From: Pseudobutyrivibrio ruminis HUN009
GTDB lineage: Bacteria; Bacillota; Clostridia; Lachnospirales; Lachnospiraceae
Length of the DNA stretch: 64,000 nt
Assembly: GCF_000703005.1 (NCBI RefSeq)
Contig: NZ_JNLH01000001.1
Location: 399,501-463,500 of the forward strand
Direction of reading: 5' to 3'
The position numbers and the translations under genes were made by a program. This document shows, piece by piece, positions 33,177-42,113 of this stretch. Each line of letters starts with the position of its first letter. Position 1 is the first letter of the stretch. Under the pieces are notes generated by a model, which had not been told where the DNA came from, searched no databases, and saw only the letters and a program-made list of their open reading frames with translations.

Positions 33177-33998
33177 TTAGATTGCGGATAGGTCGGCGAA
33201 GTCGGTGATGACGCCATCCACGCCTAGACGCTGGAGCGAAAGCATTTGGCCCTTGGTGTCTGGGGTGTAGCAGTAAACCATGGCCCCGGCTTCGTGGATT
33301 GCACGAACGGTTTTAGGTGTGAGGGTCTTCATGTTGACTCCGTAGTATTCGGCTGGGTATCTGGTAGGTAAGGTTGATTTACCAAAGGATGCCAGCATCA
33401 TGATTGGTTGTTCAGGTGCGATTTCCTTGATTTGTGATAGGTAATCGTACTTGAATGATAGGAATACTACGCGGTCTAGAAGATTATATTCTGCGCATTT
33501 TTCATAGACTTCGTTGGCAAAATCAGGGTCGTCACCGATGTCTTTGAGCTCGCAAAAAATACGCATGTTAGTAGCTTGCAAAAGAGCTAGGGTTTGATCC
33601 AGGGTTGGAATGCGCTCGAGGCGGTATTCTCTGCCGAACCATTCACCTGCGTCAACTTGCAATAGTTCTTCGTATGTATAGTCAGCGACTGATTTATCGT
33701 CGCCTGTTAGTCTTTCAAGAGTGTCGTCGTGGTAGATAACCAGCTCTCCGTCTTTGGTTTTTCTGACGTCAAATTCTACTGTTTTGGCGCCACATGCGTA
33801 GGCTCCTGCAAAAGCACTAAGGGTATTTTCGGGGTACATACCTGAGTAGCCTCTGTGAGCTACTACCTGCACCACAATATCCTCATCAGCATTTGCCGGT
33901 AAATAATAGAATTCGTTTAAGAAAACCAGAGACAATAGCAAGGTCACCATGCTGACAGCGACGGCTCTTCTTGCTTTGAAAAAACGTGGTATTTTCAT
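33177..33998 (-). CDS. glycerophosphodiester phosphodiesterase
   Basis: The 273-residue protein has an N-terminal membrane anchor or signal segment (residues 13-32) and a GDPD TIM barrel: VVAHRGYSGMYPENTLSAF with the two catalytic histidine/arginine positions, VEFDVRKTKDGELVIYHDDTLERLTG with the metal-binding E, D and H, then FCELK and GVDGVITDF. It hydrolyses glycerophosphodiesters to glycerol-3-phosphate and an alcohol; outside the membrane it may act on teichoic acid or lipid head groups. It lies between the two halves of the glycan ABC transporter and has its own terminator, which suggests that its insertion in the locus is functional or recent. Confidence 0.9.
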   Translation of the reverse strand: MKIPRFFKARRAVAVSMVTLLLSLVFLNEFYYLPANADEDIVVQVVAHRGYSGMYPENTLSAFAGAYACGAKTVEFDVRKTKDGELVIYHDDTLERLTGDDKSVADYTYEELLQVDAGEWFGREYRLERIPTLDQTLALLQATNMRIFCELKDIGDDPDFANEVYEKCAEYNLLDRVVFLSFKYDYLSQIKEIAPEQPIMMLASFGKSTLPTRYPAEYYGVNMKTLTPKTVRAIHEAGAMVYCYTPDTKGQMLSLQRLGVDGVITDFADLSAI

Positions 33999-34117
33999 AT
34001 TCAGGCCCCCTTTATCAAGTTACTTATATTTTACCACTAATTCAATTGTCTGACAGTAGGCCTCAAACAAAAATATTGTCCGAAATCTGCCATTATAATT
34101 TATACAATTTGTAGTCT

Positions 34118-34927
34118 TTACAAAGCGTCTGCAAACTGAGGCTGGAGCTTCTTAAATACGTGTGTTCCAAGAAGGAAAACAACGATTGTAAAGCACCAGA
34201 AATAAAGTGTTAAGCCCGGCTTTTCCCAAAATCCTATCTGACCAATAAAGCTGTCACGATAGCCACTTGTGATGTAGTACATTGGGTTGAGCTGGAGAAC
34301 AATGCTTAACCAGTTTGGAATCTTGTCAACCATGGCATCAAAGTTCCACATGATTGGTGTTGCCCAGATGCCTACCTGTAAAAGTATGTTTACAAGCTGA
34401 GCCATATCCTTGAAGAATACGCAAAGGGAGCTTGTAAGATAAATAAGTCCGATTGTAAGTACCATCATGGCACATGAATAATAAAGGGCCTGTAAAATAT
34501 ATGGTGTAATTGGAAATCTATATAACAGATATACAAGCAAAGTAAATAATACAAAGAAGCCGTGCACAAAAAGGGATGACACTGCTTTTACAACAGGTAA
34601 TACGTTGATAGGGAATACAACTTTCTTAACAAGATAATTGTACTCATGTAGAACAACGGTGCCTGCTGAAAGTACCTCGCTGAAATAGAACCATGGAACG
34701 ATACCAGCTGAAAGCCACAGTACAAATGGAGCGCTGATGCCAGCCTTTGTGCCCTGTGTTCCCTGATTAAGAGCCTTATCGAAAACAATCCAATATACCA
34801 GGATTGTAATGATTGGCTGAACGAAAGCCCAAATAACACCAAGTGTCGAGCCTGCAAACTTCTGCTTGAAATCGTTCTTAGCAAGTTTCTGTATTAATTT
34901 TTTGTTTGTTAAAATGTCTTTAATCAT
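34118..34927 (-). CDS. ABC-2 type glycan export permease (Wzm/TagG-like)
   Basis: The 269-residue protein has six predicted membrane helices and the typical opening DFKQKFAGSTLGVIWAFVQPI of polysaccharide and teichoic acid ABC-2 permeases, followed by FVLWLSAGIVPWFYFSE and the late LNPMYYITSGYRDSF. It forms the membrane channel of the exporter whose ATPase is at 31778-33061. GGAATAT precedes the ATG. It follows the FkbH-like gene by seven bases. Length and helix number match TagG/Wzm. Confidence 0.9.
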   Translation of the reverse strand: MIKDILTNKKLIQKLAKNDFKQKFAGSTLGVIWAFVQPIITILVYWIVFDKALNQGTQGTKAGISAPFVLWLSAGIVPWFYFSEVLSAGTVVLHEYNYLVKKVVFPINVLPVVKAVSSLFVHGFFVLFTLLVYLLYRFPITPYILQALYYSCAMMVLTIGLIYLTSSLCVFFKDMAQLVNILLQVGIWATPIMWNFDAMVDKIPNWLSIVLQLNPMYYITSGYRDSFIGQIGFWEKPGLTLYFWCFTIVVFLLGTHVFKKLQPQFADAL

Positions 34928-34934
34928 AATATTC

Positions 34935-36710
34935 CTAATTCATTTTTATGTGCTTATTCTGATTCTCGTAACCACTTAAGTCAAGAGTCCAATCTGATGA
35001 ACCATCTTCCTTTTCTTCCACAAGAGTGAATCCCATGTCTCCGTAGAAGTTCTTAACCATTTTGTTTTTAGCTGTTGGAAGATAATGACCTCTAAGCTCC
35101 TTAACTCCACGAGCCTTAAGGCGTGCTACCAATTCGTCCATCATTGCAAATTCCATATCGCGCTTGAGTACACGACAACTCATAAGCCATAGATCGATGT
35201 CACATGCTTCGCCATCAACGTGTCCGATTGCGACAGTAACAACACCATTGTCACCAAACTTATCAATAAGCTTTCCGTAAAGTGTAACATAATTTGAATC
35301 AGCTGCTGTCTCCTCAATTTCTGTCTGAGTGAAACGCTTTGTTGTAAGGTTGAACTGATTTGACTTGTTTGTAAGCTGAGCAATACGAGCCATGTAAACT
35401 GGTGCAAAGCTATCTATTTCTGCCTGCATCTCTAATGAGTCAAGATACTGGCCATAATCAGTGAAGCTGCTCTGAAGCTTAGCTCTTGCAGCGTTCTCCT
35501 GATACATTTCATTTCTCTTTAAATCGTCTGCGGAAATGTTTGTTGCTTCAAAGAAGCCTGAACGGTCAATTGTCTGGATATAGTGAACCACATTATCAAG
35601 CTCTGGTGCGCATACACCCTTAAGCTGTTCTGTTACAATGTGGCGCTCTGCTGGATTGTCATCAACAAATACCAAGCTTTCGGGAAGGAGGGTAAGCTCT
35701 GATGCAATATCTGCAAAGTTTTTATCCTTTGGATCCCAGTTGGCCTTGATGGAAATGAAATCCTTTTCCTGGAACTCACTATCTGGATGGTTAATACCTG
35801 CAATAGCGTTTTCCATGTCATTTTTTGAATCTACATTTAATATTATACCAAGCTGCTGATGTGCCTTAAGGTAACGCTGGAACTCGGTATATGCCTGTCC
35901 TTCTGCTTCCTCTGGGCCAAGGACAATTCCATCTACTCCATCATCACCAATAACGCCACCCCAAAGAGTATTATCCAAATCAAGAACAAAGCCCTTTTTA
36001 TTCTTTCCAAGAAGTGACTTGATAATGTTGGCCACATTGAAAGAAAGTGATGGGATTGCTGGAACGCACATAGCGTATTTGTACATGTACCAGTAGAATG
36101 GATCAGACCATTCCTTTAAACCGTAATCTGCTGAGATGTAATTGATATCGCAGATATAAAAATTCTCTGTAGACATAGCGTAGTCATACATGCGCTGATT
36201 TAAGCGTGTGATGAAGTTCATGGAACCACGGTAATCGTATGCATCTCTGTTGCCAAGAAGTCTAAATAAAGGCATTTCGAAATTGTTCTGGATGATTGGG
36301 CAATTATACTTTTCAGCAAGTGACTTCCAGATTGTTTCAAACTTTGTATATTGTGCATCCAAAAGCTCATCAACGGCTCCCCTATCCATTGCAAGGTTAG
36401 GATAGCTTGTGATGTTGCGATTGCTAGTACATACGTAAATAATGTCAGGTGCAAACTCTTCTAATTCAGGATTAGGAAATACAGCATCCTCGTAATACTT
36501 GTTGTATTCGCTCTCATAAAACTCAGGACGAATGCCATTATTGAGCAAAAACAATTCAAGCATAAGAATGATATTGGCAGTAGTACCTCCTCCTAGGACA
36601 GCTATCTTTTTATCTATAAACTTTGTGTCCGTAGCAAGGAGCTCTTTTTTTATTCTTTTTTTCTTTGATAGTAAATAGTCGCTATCAAATGGATACTCTA
36701 ATTCCTTCAT
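34935..36710 (-). CDS. FkbH-like HAD-IIIC protein with SGNH-like and GNAT-like ends
   Basis: The 591-residue protein has an N-terminal SGNH-like region (IAVLGGGTTANIILMLEL at 35-52, DIIYVCTSNRNI), a central HAD-IIIC phosphatase-like domain beginning FVLDLDNTLWGGVIGDDG near 245 with LVFVDDNPAERHIV, and a C-terminal GNAT-like acetyltransferase region (YMARIAQLTNKSNQFNLTTKR, then KNFYGDMGF). This is the FkbH architecture, which loads glyceryl or related three-carbon units on carrier proteins in polyketide and glycan pathways. Here it lies in a glycan export operon and may modify the polymer. The start is the ATG at 36710, seven bases after GAGG; a GTG just before is not preferred. Confidence 0.82.
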   Translation of the reverse strand: MKELEYPFDSDYLLSKKKRIKKELLATDTKFIDKKIAVLGGGTTANIILMLELFLLNNGIRPEFYESEYNKYYEDAVFPNPELEEFAPDIIYVCTSNRNITSYPNLAMDRGAVDELLDAQYTKFETIWKSLAEKYNCPIIQNNFEMPLFRLLGNRDAYDYRGSMNFITRLNQRMYDYAMSTENFYICDINYISADYGLKEWSDPFYWYMYKYAMCVPAIPSLSFNVANIIKSLLGKNKKGFVLDLDNTLWGGVIGDDGVDGIVLGPEEAEGQAYTEFQRYLKAHQQLGIILNVDSKNDMENAIAGINHPDSEFQEKDFISIKANWDPKDKNFADIASELTLLPESLVFVDDNPAERHIVTEQLKGVCAPELDNVVHYIQTIDRSGFFEATNISADDLKRNEMYQENAARAKLQSSFTDYGQYLDSLEMQAEIDSFAPVYMARIAQLTNKSNQFNLTTKRFTQTEIEETAADSNYVTLYGKLIDKFGDNGVVTVAIGHVDGEACDIDLWLMSCRVLKRDMEFAMMDELVARLKARGVKELRGHYLPTAKNKMVKNFYGDMGFTLVEEKEDGSSDWTLDLSGYENQNKHIKMN

Positions 36711-36725
36711 AAGCACCTCTTATAA

Positions 36726-38717
36726 TTAATTATTAACAGCAGACATACCGCCATCAGAATAATATCTATAAATGCTAACATCATCATTTCTAAAAACTAG
36801 TTTTAATTTTGGGCTATTCTCCTGATAATCCGGATGATTCAATTTAGTAACAACCAAATAATCAACACCACTCATTTCCATAGCTGCCTCTGCCACTGCA
36901 GTGTCTTCGCTATAAAATTTTTCGTTGATGGAAAGCATAGCCTCAACCTGCTTTTCTGTAATGTCAGAATAATCATAGCCCTCTAAATAAACCTGACGTT
37001 CTGAAAAAGCACTGCAATAGAAATAAATGCTTCTGTAATCTAAGTCCTCTGTAAATCTATCAACAGCAACCATCGCATCCTCTGATGTATTGTCTCTAAG
37101 CCATAGGTACGCTTCCATGGTGCCTGCAGATACTAAATCCTGACGGTCTCCCGCCTCTGATTCATAAATTGCCTCTTGTTTGATATCATCGTAGCAAAAA
37201 TATGCAATATCGATAATTAAAGAGGCTGTTCCAATGCCAAAGAAAAGATATGTGACATATGAAATCAAGGTCTTTTTGTTGTCTATGAGATATTTCATTG
37301 CACCGTAAAAAATGAATGCGGCATTTGTAATAACGAAATATCCCTGAGATAATCCTGGCACGCTAACTGAACAAAAAGCTATCACACCAATAATCACAGA
37401 GCCAATGGCAAACCAATCAAATATATCGCCAATAACTTTTTCTTTTATAAGTGTTTTAAATTTGCTGTATGCAAAAGCGGTAAATGCTAAAATGCATGGG
37501 CCAACAATACATACAACACAAAGAAGGATTGCAATAATCACCCAAGGAAAAGCCATATAATCAAGGCCGAGCTTTGAGAAAACCTGACCTACACGGCTGG
37601 CATCAAGTGTACCTGCTGGTGTAACCTCCATAGCCCTGTTGTTGGAGCCAGATGGATTTAAACCTACTGTAACTATCAAGTAAGTAAGAACAAAACCTAG
37701 TGATGCACAAAATACATAGAAGAATCTAGGCATGTGGATCTTTTTAACCAGGATTGACTCAATAATGAATACTGACCAGGAAATTGTCACAAGAACGATT
37801 CCTGTTGTTCCCTTGAAACCAGTGGCTGTAGCAGCTAAAAGATAGATGGCTATCATCACTCTGACAGAGAACTTGTCGTACCAAACCTCTACTAAAACAT
37901 CTACCAAAAGAACTGTAATAGAAAGGGCAAGTCCCATGGCATTGCCGTTTCCAAACAAATGATTATTCAACCATGATGTAGGTAGCTTTGCTCCAACAAC
38001 ATTTACAGGAAGCAAGCAAATGCAAGACACTAGCATTCCTACATAGTAAGAATAATATCTAACGCCACGAATGCTTCTGTCACCGCGAAGTCTCTCGCCT
38101 ACAATCATCATGGCAAGAGTAAGTGGCCACGCACAAATCAACGCATTGCCATTTATGTATAACCTAAATGCATCCATACCAAAGATGTGCTTGCACATGG
38201 CAAAAATAAGCTCATAAAAATAATGATAATAAAATGTTAGGCCAGAGATTCTAATATCTCCATTTGGGAAAGAGCGGCTCAAGGATACAATGTTTCCTGT
38301 ATGAAAAAGGAAATCGTGGTAAACCTGAGTAGTCTGTCCTGATAAGGCACCTACATATTTAAGCTGGAAATTGATAGTAGAAACTATAAAAATAAATCCA
38401 AATATAATTATTCCAAGCCATTTAAAATGCTCGTAGGCATTGTAAACTGAAGGGCGTCCCTTTTTGAAATAACGGATAAAAGCTATCACAGAAAGGACTG
38501 GACCAGCTATGGCAATAAGGCCATTAACGCCGATTATTGACTCGATAAAATAAATAGTAGCAAGACAGATGAAGCCTAGAAAGAATCCAGATAAAAGTCT
38601 GGTGTATGCCTTTAATCGTCTAGGCAAGAGAAAGTCCACAAGGAGCATTCCTGGCACCTGTATCCAAAAAATAACATATAACCAAAATATTACTGTAATT
38701 GCAAAGCTAAAAGTCAT
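36726..38717 (-). CDS. large polytopic membrane protein (glycosyltransferase-like or polymerase)
   Basis: The 663-residue protein has about twelve to fourteen predicted helices, beginning MTFSFAITVIFWLYVIFW. A DFLFHTGN motif and HYFYELIFAMCKHIFGMDAFRLY in the first extracellular region resemble GT-C membrane glycosyltransferases (the acidic pair and histidines after the first helices). The C-terminal soluble part (residues 540-663) has AYLWLRDNTSEDAMVAVDRF and VDYLVVTKLNHPDYQENSPKL, as in GT39- and Wzy-like proteins. It would act on lipid-linked sugars on the outer face. Its ATG overlaps the stop of thymidine kinase by one base. The substrate is unknown. Confidence 0.75.
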   Translation of the reverse strand: MTFSFAITVIFWLYVIFWIQVPGMLLVDFLLPRRLKAYTRLLSGFFLGFICLATIYFIESIIGVNGLIAIAGPVLSVIAFIRYFKKGRPSVYNAYEHFKWLGIIIFGFIFIVSTINFQLKYVGALSGQTTQVYHDFLFHTGNIVSLSRSFPNGDIRISGLTFYYHYFYELIFAMCKHIFGMDAFRLYINGNALICAWPLTLAMMIVGERLRGDRSIRGVRYYSYYVGMLVSCICLLPVNVVGAKLPTSWLNNHLFGNGNAMGLALSITVLLVDVLVEVWYDKFSVRVMIAIYLLAATATGFKGTTGIVLVTISWSVFIIESILVKKIHMPRFFYVFCASLGFVLTYLIVTVGLNPSGSNNRAMEVTPAGTLDASRVGQVFSKLGLDYMAFPWVIIAILLCVVCIVGPCILAFTAFAYSKFKTLIKEKVIGDIFDWFAIGSVIIGVIAFCSVSVPGLSQGYFVITNAAFIFYGAMKYLIDNKKTLISYVTYLFFGIGTASLIIDIAYFCYDDIKQEAIYESEAGDRQDLVSAGTMEAYLWLRDNTSEDAMVAVDRFTEDLDYRSIYFYCSAFSERQVYLEGYDYSDITEKQVEAMLSINEKFYSEDTAVAEAAMEMSGVDYLVVTKLNHPDYQENSPKLKLVFRNDDVSIYRYYSDGGMSAVNN

Positions 38718-39298
38718 TAACTCTCCTCTTTCTCATCTGGGGCAAGCTGTCCCAGTTTAAAGTGCTTGCGGCAGAGTGCCACATAGGAGTCGTTTGCTCC
38801 AAGCATAACCTGTGGACCTGAGCGTACAACTCCGCTTTCATTATATCTAGTGTTGCAGGTGGCTTTACGTCCACACCAGCACACTGTTTTAACCTCGTGA
38901 ATAACATCAGCGATTGTGATAAGTCGTTCTGAGCCTGGGAAGAGCTTATTTCTAAAATCTGCTCTAAGGCCATAAGCAACAACAGGCACATCCATAAAAT
39001 CAACTATGTCAGATAGAAAATCTACCTGTTCTGGGGTTGCGAACTGTACCTCATCAACAATGATGCAATCATATTTTTTGATTTCCTCCTCAGGCATTTT
39101 TATTAAATCCTCAAGGAAGACGCATTCGTTCTCCAAACCAATTCTAGAGCGAACAATTCTCTCGCCGAATCTGGTATCCATTTCTGGCTTAACCAAAAGC
39201 GCATTCTGACCAACTTCCTGATAGTTGAAATGAGTCATAAGGGCATTAGCTGTCTTTGAAGAACCCATAGCTCCATAATAATAGTACAATTTTGCCAT
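38717..39298 (-). CDS. tdk: thymidine kinase
   Basis: The 193-residue protein is a type II thymidine kinase: Walker A YYGAMGSSKTANAL at 7-20, Walker B IIVDEVQFATPEQVDFL near 80, the substrate-binding VVAYGLRADFRNKLFPGS, and the zinc-binding cysteines VCWCGRKATCNTRY with a later LCRKHF. It phosphorylates thymidine in the salvage pathway, in the cytosol. Length is normal for the family. The stop overlaps the start of the large membrane protein gene by one base, an unexpected operon partner; the linkage is probably fortuitous. Confidence 0.95.
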   Translation of the reverse strand: MAKLYYYYGAMGSSKTANALMTHFNYQEVGQNALLVKPEMDTRFGERIVRSRIGLENECVFLEDLIKMPEEEIKKYDCIIVDEVQFATPEQVDFLSDIVDFMDVPVVAYGLRADFRNKLFPGSERLITIADVIHEVKTVCWCGRKATCNTRYNESGVVRSGPQVMLGANDSYVALCRKHFKLGQLAPDEKEES

Positions 39299-39386
39299 AC
39301 AAAAAACCCCTTTACATAAATTGACAGAAGACCAAGCTTAGCCTTCTGTCTGGTTATAAATATTTTAATAATTACTTGTATAAAAG

Positions 39387-40994
39387 TCAAAAAACTTTGT
39401 CCCATGCAAGAGTCTCTAATTCTGTGGCTCTGTGGATAATTCGAGCATTAGCCTTGCCATGGTTCTTAACAAAATACAATGCTAAATCTGCAGCATTCAT
39501 ATAATCCCATGCTCTATTGAGTGGTCTAGGAATATGATTAACAATTCCTTGGGAAACTGTGACCTTTCCTATTCCAAGGGCCTCACCTGCAATTTCCATA
39601 GACCTTTGTATATGACGAGCAACCTCTTTTATTTGCTCATCTGTCATGTCATAGTAGTAAATGATGAATTCGTCACCACCATATCTTGCAACGAAGATCT
39701 TGTCATCTTCAACGCTCTTTAAGATGTTTGCTAGCATCACCAAAAGCTCATCGCCCTTGGCGTGACCGTATGTGTCGTTAACTTCCTTGAAGAAATCGAT
39801 ATCCATCATTTCTACTGCAAGTGTCTTGCCCTGCTCATTTGCCAGCACAAAAAGCTCATCAATAACTGTATTAAGCTTGAGTCTGTTTGCGATTCCTGTA
39901 AGAGGATCTGTCTCTGCGGCAGCCGAAAGAAACAGATTCTTTGTGCGCTGCTGAGCAAGCTCTGAACGAAGACGAAGAGTGGTCAAAAATGAACGCTTAT
40001 TATCAACTGTTTTGATAGTGTTATATCTATAGTAGTTGCTGTAGCTAGCCATGAGGCGTTCTTTATCGCCCAATGCTTCGTACATCTTAATCTTGTACTC
40101 CTCAAGGAATACTCTTAGGTTTATTAAATCGTCTTTTGATAAAACCTGTTCAGTCCTATCAAACATCTTTTGAAGTTCCTGATAATCTTTTTCTTCTGTG
40201 AGTATTTCAATAAGCTGCTTAGTCTCATCGAAATAAACAATATATTCCTGACAAGCATAGAATGACTCCAGACAAAGGGCCTTCATTTCCTGAGTCTTTG
40301 CTGTGTCATTTTTAAACTTGTAGTATACGTATCTGGCAATTCTAATATCAAAAAGATCATTTATCTCTGGGTATTTTGCAATTATCTTTTCCATCTCAGC
40401 AAGTGCCTGATCCGCGCTTTCCTCATCCTTAAGGATTACATATAGCTTCACAATAAAAGCGTAATCCCCTGCCATAAGGCTAAGCTTGAAATCTTCGTCA
40501 TCTATGAAACTGCAACATTCAATGGAACGGTAATGATATTCTAGTGCTCTCTCGATAGCATCCATTTCCTCGCATAAAGAAGCGAAATTAGAACACGCCA
40601 TAGCTTCAATGGCGTACAATCTGTGTGCCCTAGCGATTTCCATGGCATTTATGAAATACTCTTCACTAGTGATGAAATGACCTTTACTTCTGAAAATAAT
40701 ACCTAGCTCATTGTAGCATACGCATGTAAGCTGATATTCGTCTGTTTTGGCAAGGCCTTGAACACCTGCCGAAATGTAATATAAAGCTTGCGAATAGTCC
40801 TGATTTTGGCAACAGGCATCGCCAAGAGCACAGCTTGCATAATCCTTTAAATCCTCGTTTCCGCATTCCTGTGCTAAATCAAACAAATCGCAAGCAAAGC
40901 TAAGGTGTTTTTCGTTATCCACCTTGCGATACTTTTTTACGTTTTTGATAAGTTCCTGTACTTCCGGAGCTTGCTTACTCAACAATTCTTCCAC
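39387..40994 (-). CDS. GGDEF diguanylate cyclase with TPR-like sensor region
   Basis: The 535-residue protein has a TPR-like N-terminal region (residues 1-345) with paired helices and no membrane segment, and a GGDEF domain (about 360-520): ETDPLTGIANRLKLN, VEMMDIDFFKEVNDTYGHAKGDELL, and the active-site ARYGGDEFIIY near 437. The signature is intact, so synthesis of cyclic di-GMP is expected; the inhibitory RxxD site is not obvious. The start is a GTG at 40994, with AGGGGAA eight to fourteen bases upstream that can be masked by leader RNA (see 41001-41100). The product is cytosolic, with its output set by what the TPR region binds. Confidence 0.85.
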   Translation of the reverse strand: MEELLSKQAPEVQELIKNVKKYRKVDNEKHLSFACDLFDLAQECGNEDLKDYASCALGDACCQNQDYSQALYYISAGVQGLAKTDEYQLTCVCYNELGIIFRSKGHFITSEEYFINAMEIARAHRLYAIEAMACSNFASLCEEMDAIERALEYHYRSIECCSFIDDEDFKLSLMAGDYAFIVKLYVILKDEESADQALAEMEKIIAKYPEINDLFDIRIARYVYYKFKNDTAKTQEMKALCLESFYACQEYIVYFDETKQLIEILTEEKDYQELQKMFDRTEQVLSKDDLINLRVFLEEYKIKMYEALGDKERLMASYSNYYRYNTIKTVDNKRSFLTTLRLRSELAQQRTKNLFLSAAAETDPLTGIANRLKLNTVIDELFVLANEQGKTLAVEMMDIDFFKEVNDTYGHAKGDELLVMLANILKSVEDDKIFVARYGGDEFIIYYYDMTDEQIKEVARHIQRSMEIAGEALGIGKVTVSQGIVNHIPRPLNRAWDYMNAADLALYFVKNHGKANARIIHRATELETLAWDKVF

Positions 40995-41000
40995 TTATTC

Positions 41001-41100
41001 TTCCCCTCGGTCAAAATCCATTTTGCAGCCCTAAGCTGTGCAGGGGAATCCTTTCCCCTACTGGTAAAATCCGAATTTTACCCTGTTGGGGCGTATTATA
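41001..41100 (-). promoter_or_regulatory. structured leader of the GGDEF gene, switch-like
   Basis: On the minus strand TATAAT (41095-41100) is followed by about 95 bases before the GTG. Three hairpins are stacked: GGTAAAAT/ATTTTACC (41063-41082), AGGGGAA/TTCCCCT (41042-41059) and GCAGC/GCTGT (41025-41039). The ribosome site AGGGGAA (41001-41007) is identical to the first half of the second hairpin, so the TTCCCCT half can pair with either. This gives two exclusive folds, as in a riboswitch or thermosensor. No known riboswitch consensus was recognised. Confidence 0.55.
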
Positions 41101-41143
41101 ACATGATTCTTAGACTGTGACTACAATTAATTGTGCGTAAAGT

Positions 41144-41998
41144 TTAATTTTGCAAATAAAGTGCCGCTGTAAGATGTCCCTCATCTGCAAAAACAAAAAC
41201 TACTATATTTGAATCGTATGTATTCACAAATTTAAGATCTAATGAGCCCCATGAAATTGTGGCATCCCAGCCCTCTGGCAGATAGTAAACTGGAAGAGAA
41301 TGAGGATGTCTTTCAGTTGCTTTAATTCCTGCAGTCTTCATAGCTGCATATATGGTTGAAGAAACCTGGCAAACGCCTCCGCCGATTCCTGTTGCATGTT
41401 GTTTATTAATGAACACTGGCGCCTCAACAAAACCATTTGCTGATGTACGCTTACCAATTGAATTTGATGCTGAGAAAGTTGCACCTGGTGCCACCACTGT
41501 ACCATCTACCTTTTCTGCGGCCACCTCAATATTATGGCCTCTAGCTGCATTTGAATCGTACTCAGTAGTGTAGGCTCCAAGCAAAGTGTAGCTCTGTGGC
41601 ATATCTGTTGCCAAAGCCCCTACAGAAGGTGTTCCATCGCGTCCCTCTGCCTTTCCTGACAATACATAATGAACAACGTATGCTGGCATGTTATTTCCAA
41701 ACACTGCCGCAAGATCAGGATTCTTGATCATGTAGTCGGTAGCATTGAATGTGCCGCTGGCATTTCGTCCCTCGTACACACCGTATTTGATGTAATGCTC
41801 AAGATAATATATGTAACTACCATCTGCCTTTGCCGCCACATCCGGGTTCATAGCTGCGTAGTAATCAGCATTTAAAACCTGCGAATAAATCTGGTATTCT
41901 TCCTGGGTAGCTGCCTTTGCATCGATATGTGGCATAAGCACAACAGCAAAAGCTAAAACAAAAAGTGACAAGATGGCTTTATTAATCTTTAAATTCAT
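41144..41998 (-). CDS. secreted VanW-domain protein with N-terminal repeats
   Basis: The 284-residue protein has a signal peptide (residues 5-26, ending in DAKA) and two or three short repeats of the form Y-x-NPD-A-FG-H-Y-G-EGR (QVLNADYYAAMNPDV, IKYGVYEGRNASG, DYMIKNPDLAAVFG, SGKAEGRDG). A VanW domain follows: TFSASNSIGKRTSANGF, then TGIGGGVCQVSSTIYAAM and RHPHSLPVYYLPEG. VanW domains are cell-wall-linked and probably act on peptidoglycan or as catalytically inactive relatives of L,D-enzymes. The start is the ATG at 41998, with GGGAGG seven bases upstream. The repeat type is shared with the protein at 58029-59240, so the two may bind the same surface partner. Confidence 0.88.
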   Translation of the reverse strand: MNLKINKAILSLFVLAFAVVLMPHIDAKAATQEEYQIYSQVLNADYYAAMNPDVAAKADGSYIYYLEHYIKYGVYEGRNASGTFNATDYMIKNPDLAAVFGNNMPAYVVHYVLSGKAEGRDGTPSVGALATDMPQSYTLLGAYTTEYDSNAARGHNIEVAAEKVDGTVVAPGATFSASNSIGKRTSANGFVEAPVFINKQHATGIGGGVCQVSSTIYAAMKTAGIKATERHPHSLPVYYLPEGWDATISWGSLDLKFVNTYDSNIVVFVFADEGHLTAALYLQN

Positions 41999-42073
41999 CC
42001 TCGTTCCTCCCAAACTAAGTTGTCTGAAAATTATCTTAGTAACGCCATTTTATCACTTTTCTTAGACAAATAA

Positions 42074-42104
42074 AACACCTCGGCCATTTTTTAGCCGAGG
42101 TGTT
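42074..42104 (-). terminator. rho-independent terminator
   Basis: AACACCTCGGC, nine-base loop, GCCGAGGTGTT; on the minus strand it is followed by TTATTT. It follows the 160-residue membrane-anchored protein gene. Confidence 0.7.
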
Positions 42105-42113
42105 AATAAAAAC

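Noticed and set aside
33062..33217. A longer N-terminus of the ABC ATPase
   Set aside because: The extra 52 residues run through the terminator of the GDPD gene and have no ribosome site; the ATG at 33061 starts the normal family sequence.
39323..39350. Terminator between the GGDEF gene and thymidine kinase
   Set aside because: The GACAGAAG/CTTCTGTC hairpin has no T tract after it on the minus strand.
41025..41100. Known cyclic di-GMP riboswitch
   Set aside because: The conserved core bases of GEMM-type aptamers are absent, although the hairpins and the GGDEF gene made it worth testing.
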